Assembly (NCBI GenBank): GCA_903827735.1
Contig: CAIKJM010000152.1
Span: 1-15,546 of the forward strand
Direction: 5' to 3'
DNA from: an uncultured Rhodanobacter sp.
GTDB lineage: Bacteria > Pseudomonadota > Gammaproteobacteria > Xanthomonadales > Rhodanobacteraceae
Length of the DNA stretch: 15,546 nucleotides
Shown here in pieces: positions 14,567 to 15,546 of this stretch. The position numbers and the translations under genes are program-made. Position 1 is the stretch's first letter, and each line of letters opens with the position of its first letter. The notes under the pieces are model-generated. The model had not been told where the DNA came from. It worked only from the letters and a program-made list of their open reading frames with translations, and ran no database searches.

Positions 14567-15546
14567 ATGAATTCTCTGTCGTCCGACCTGCGCGAGCCGT
14601 CGCCTGCGATCGTCGCCACCAGCTACGTTCTCGCCGCCGTGGCACTGGGCGTAATTCTCGGATTGCACATGCTGTCCGCGCTATTGGCGGGGCTGCTGGT
14701 CTACGAGCTGGTCAATTCGATGTCGCCCCTGTTCGGCCGGCGGATTTCCGGCGCGCGGGCGCGGGTCATCGTGGTGGCGGCGCTGGGCGCGATCGTGGTG
14801 GGGCTGCTGATCCTACTGATCCTTGGCGCTATCAGCCTGTTTCGCGCCGAAATTGGCAACCCCGAACTGCTGTGGCAGCAGCAGCTGATGCCGCTGGTGG
14901 AAAAGGCGCGCCAGCAGCTGCCTGAGGTCGTCGTGAATCATCTGCCCGACAGCGTCGACGACCTGCGCGTCGGCGCTGTCGACCTGGCGCGCAAACACGC
15001 CGAGACGCTGCAGGTTGCTGGCAAGGGCGCGGCGCGTGCTTTCGCGCACATCCTTATCGGCCTGGTGCTCGGCGCGATCGTTGCGCTGAGCCGAACCCGG
15101 CCTGCGCATCAAATCGGGCCGCTGGCCGCAGCGCTGAGCCTGCGCTGTCAGCGGTTGGCCGAGGCGTTTCACAACATTGTCTTTGCACAGGTCAAGATAT
15201 CGCTGATTAACACGATCTGCACCGCTGTCTTCCTGCTCGGCGCTTTGCCCATCCTCGGCATCCACGTGCCGCTGGCCAAAACGCTGGTGCTGCTGACCTT
15301 CGTGATCGGACTTCTGCCGGTCATCGGCAACCTGCTGTCCAACACGGCCGTCACCATCGCCGCCCTTTCCGTGTCGCTAGGCGTAGGTATCGCCGCGCTG
15401 GTTTTCCTGATCGTCATCCACAAGCTGGAGTATTTCCTCAACGCCCGCATCGTCGGTACGCAGATCCACGCGCGCGCCTGGGAGCTGTTGATCGCCATGC
15501 TGGTGATGGAGGCGGCCTTCGGCCTGGCCGGCGTCATCGCCGCGCC
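14567..15546 (+). CDS. AI-2E/PerM-family membrane permease, C-terminus cut off by window edge
   Basis: 326 codons are visible without a stop, and the gene continues past the edge. The protein starts with hydrophobic helices at about 17-50 and 66-92. A mostly hydrophilic helical region follows (about 95-150), then further membrane helices at about 157-175, 208-233, 236-256 and 262-286. The signature NARIVGTQIHAR at 292-303, with EYFLNARIVG, is typical of the AI-2E family exporter / PerM group. The name comes from E. coli TqsA; most members have unknown substrates, and Na+/H+ antiport is known for some. Family members are about 350-370 aa, so roughly 30-50 residues are missing. I chose the ATG at 14567. 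The ATG five bases upstream (14562) is followed at once by a stop. Confidence 0.9.
   Translation, partial: MNSLSSDLREPSPAIVATSYVLAAVALGVILGLHMLSALLAGLLVYELVNSMSPLFGRRISGARARVIVVAALGAIVVGLLILLILGAISLFRAEIGNPELLWQQQLMPLVEKARQQLPEVVVNHLPDSVDDLRVGAVDLARKHAETLQVAGKGAARAFAHILIGLVLGAIVALSRTRPAHQIGPLAAALSLRCQRLAEAFHNIVFAQVKISLINTICTAVFLLGALPILGIHVPLAKTLVLLTFVIGLLPVIGNLLSNTAVTIAALSVSLGVGIAALVFLIVIHKLEYFLNARIVGTQIHARAWELLIAMLVMEAAFGLAGVIAA

Overview
The window is a GC-rich, tightly packed chromosomal segment. Gene content suggests a gammaproteobacterium of the Xanthomonadales, probably Rhodanobacteraceae (Dyella, Rhodanobacter or Luteibacter type). That assignment is inferred from the combination of PlsB, UbiE, tandem periplasmic S10 peptidases, Xanthomonas-like proline iminopeptidase and Pr6Pr protein; no rRNA or other marker is present. 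I see no phage, transposase, plasmid or CRISPR signal. Twelve protein genes are supported: one is frameshifted and two run off the window ends.

Region 1 (1-6242, all minus strand) is a peptide-degradation cluster. In transcription order it holds two tandem, paralogous signal-peptide S10 serine carboxypeptidases, a cytoplasmic proline iminopeptidase (pip), a glutathione S-transferase broken by a single-base frameshift, and an exported M1 aminopeptidase (leukotriene-A4-hydrolase type) truncated at the left edge. Spacing is 18-30 bp for the first four genes and 92 bp before the M1 gene. Carboxy- and aminopeptidases would trim peptides in the envelope, and the iminopeptidase would finish imported Pro-peptides.

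Region 2 (6417-7946, plus strand) holds an EamA/DMT exporter and a small exported sulfite-oxidase-like molybdopterin domain that lacks any cysteine. It converges on Region 3 at a short hairpin.

Region 3 (7981-13254, minus strand), read in transcription order, is an uncharacterised lipoprotein, plsB (glycerol-3-phosphate acyltransferase with a long tail ending in a His-rich stretch), ubiE (quinone methyltransferase) and a Pr6Pr/FAR-17a/AIG1-like membrane protein. A palindromic repeat of a common extragenic type lies between plsB and ubiE and contains the plsB stop codon.

Region 4 (13255-15546) has a 294-bp gap, then an acid phosphatase lipoprotein of the e(P4)/HAD-IIIB type (minus strand), and divergently an AI-2E/PerM-family permease cut off by the right edge. 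The gap holds the most interesting signal of the window. It is a self-contained transcription unit of about 100 nt on the minus strand: an A/T-rich upstream block, a -35/-10 pair with 17-bp spacing, three hairpins, and a strong intrinsic terminator with a UUCG tetraloop and U-tract. I read it as a candidate small RNA, or alternatively as an attenuated leader of the lipoprotein-plsB operon. No protein system here looks wholly new to me.
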